Below are positions 5,880 to 6,536 of a stretch of DNA of 6,536 nucleotides, in pieces. The notes under the pieces were generated by a model. The model saw only the letters and a program-made list of their open reading frames with translations, had not been told where the DNA came from and ran no database searches. The DNA comes from Nitratireductor sp. (lineage in GTDB: Bacteria; Pseudomonadota; Alphaproteobacteria; Rhizobiales; Rhizobiaceae). Positions within the stretch are counted from its first letter, which is position 1. Each line of letters begins with the position of its first letter. The position numbers were made by a program, and so were the translations under genes. Location: the NCBI GenBank assembly GCA_020441735.1, contig JAGRLQ010000341.1, positions 1 through 6,536 on the forward strand, given 5' to 3'.

Positions 5880-6329
5880 ATGCGGGGTCTGCGGGCAATC
5901 TTGTGCGCTTTGCTGGTTGGCCTCTCGGTCAAGCTCTGTCTCCCTCACGGCAAGGCGCATGCGCAGGAAGCCGGTAAGACCCCGCAGCTTTCAATCGAGC
6001 TTAACCGGCTCGAGCAGTTGAAGGAGGCCTGCCGGGCCACCTTCGTGCTTTCAAACGGCCTTCAGGCCGGCATCAGCGAAATCGCCCTCGAACTGGTGCT
6101 TTTCAATCCATCCGGACTGGTTGAACAGATGCGCTCCTTCGACTTCGGCGAGGTGGTTGCCGGCAAGACAGTGGTCCGCCGGTTCGATCTCAACGGAACG
6201 GATTGCGCGGAGATCTCCCGCATTCTCATCAACAGCGTGTCGAAGTGTGCCGGAGACGGGCTGGATGCGGGCAAGTGCAGCGGCATGCTGGTCACCGCAA
6301 ACCGCGCGGGCATCGAATTCGGCACCTAG
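5880..6329 (+). CDS. Secreted protein of unknown function between the haem receptor and exbB
   Basis: Protein of 149 residues that I do not recognise. Residues 1-28 form a classical signal peptide (MRGLRAILCALLVGL, then AHA before QE), so export to the periplasm is likely. The mature part, about 121 residues, alternates hydrophobic and polar residues and looks mainly beta-stranded, for example ISEIALELVLFNP (65-77), then FDFGEVVAGKTVVRRFDL. It has four cysteines (51, 109, 123, 133), enough for two disulfides, and no further membrane span or lipobox. The ATG at 5880 is 4 bases after the receptor stop, and exbB follows after 16 bases, suggesting an accessory role in TonB-powered haem uptake. 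The frame is open upstream to 5739 inside the receptor gene, but the signal peptide fixes the start at 5880. Function is inferred from position only. Confidence 0.85.
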   Translation: MRGLRAILCALLVGLSVKLCLPHGKAHAQEAGKTPQLSIELNRLEQLKEACRATFVLSNGLQAGISEIALELVLFNPSGLVEQMRSFDFGEVVAGKTVVRRFDLNGTDCAEISRILINSVSKCAGDGLDAGKCSGMLVTANRAGIEFGT

Positions 6330-6345
6330 AAATCGGAACACTTCC

Positions 6346-6536
6346 ATGAGCGCAATCGAAGCCATCATCTCGGCAGCCCATTCCTTCATCAAACTTGGCG
6401 GGCCGGTGGTCGCGATTCTGATTGCCATATCGGTGATCTCGCTGGCCGTGATCACGTGGAAACTCTTCCAGTTCTGGCAGGCCCGTATCGGCTCGCGCGG
6501 CCGGTCGGAAGCCGCCATCCGGCTCTGGCGTGCCGG
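6346..6536 (+). CDS. exbB: ExbB/TolQ/MotA-type proton channel protein (partial, C-terminal part beyond window)
   Basis: Only the first 63 codons plus two bases are present; the gene runs off the right edge. After a short N-terminal stretch, a single hydrophobic span (about residues 17-38, KLGGPVVAILIAISVISLAV) leads into WKLFQFWQARIGSRGRSEAA, a basic amphipathic start of the cytoplasmic domain. This is the layout of the first membrane segment of ExbB/TolQ proteins. With ExbD and TonB, ExbB uses the proton gradient to open outer-membrane receptors. Its place directly behind the receptor supports ExbB over TolQ, but the diagnostic second and third spans are not visible. The ATG at 6346 has a modest GGAA Shine-Dalgarno at 6335-6338. 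Confidence 0.85.
   Translation, partial: MSAIEAIISAAHSFIKLGGPVVAILIAISVISLAVITWKLFQFWQARIGSRGRSEAAIRLWRA

Noticed and set aside
4397..5932. 511-codon open frame on the minus strand opposite the receptor gene
   Set aside because: It is antisense to a gene with clear plug and barrel motifs. No known domain, signal or ribosome binding site was seen; long antisense frames are common in GC-rich coding DNA.

Overview
The window holds a haem-iron uptake divergon. Base composition is GC-rich (roughly 60% by eye). The HmuP-HmuS-HmuT-HmuU-HmuV gene order and the RirA-like operator pattern point to an alphaproteobacterium of the Rhizobiales (Hyphomicrobiales), possibly a Rhizobium, Agrobacterium or Hoeflea relative. 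The species cannot be read from the sequence.

Left arm, minus strand, transcribed from about 3.5 kb towards base 1: hmuP (HemP-type small regulator), hmuS (cytoplasmic haem degradation or trafficking), hmuT (periplasmic haem-binding protein), hmuU (ABC permease) and hmuV (ABC ATPase, cut by the left window edge). Gaps run from a 1-base overlap to 18 bases, so this is one operon. No terminator is visible inside it.

Centre, 3459-3658: a 200-base divergent control region. It holds a TGA-N9-TCA pattern matching the RirA iron-responsive operator and overlapping a plausible -35 element for the rightward promoter. It also holds a perfect 16-bp tandem duplication in the receptor leader. An 11-base motif, GCCAGCCAGCA, occurs twice in the receptor leader and once, in the sense direction, in the leader of the opposing hmuP operon. 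This shared leader motif is the most interesting signal here and a good candidate for an HmuP-responsive element.

Right arm, plus strand: a 738-residue TonB-dependent haem receptor (HmuR/ShmR type), a 149-residue secreted protein of unknown function with four cysteines, and the start of an ExbB/TolQ-type proton-channel gene cut by the right edge. The gaps are 4 and 16 bases, so they probably form one transcript that may continue into exbD and tonB.

Together the genes would carry haem from outside the cell to iron release: the receptor takes haem across the outer membrane using energy from the ExbB-containing motor, HmuT picks it up in the periplasm, HmuUV imports it, and HmuS receives or degrades it. 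HmuP probably activates the receptor when haem is useful.
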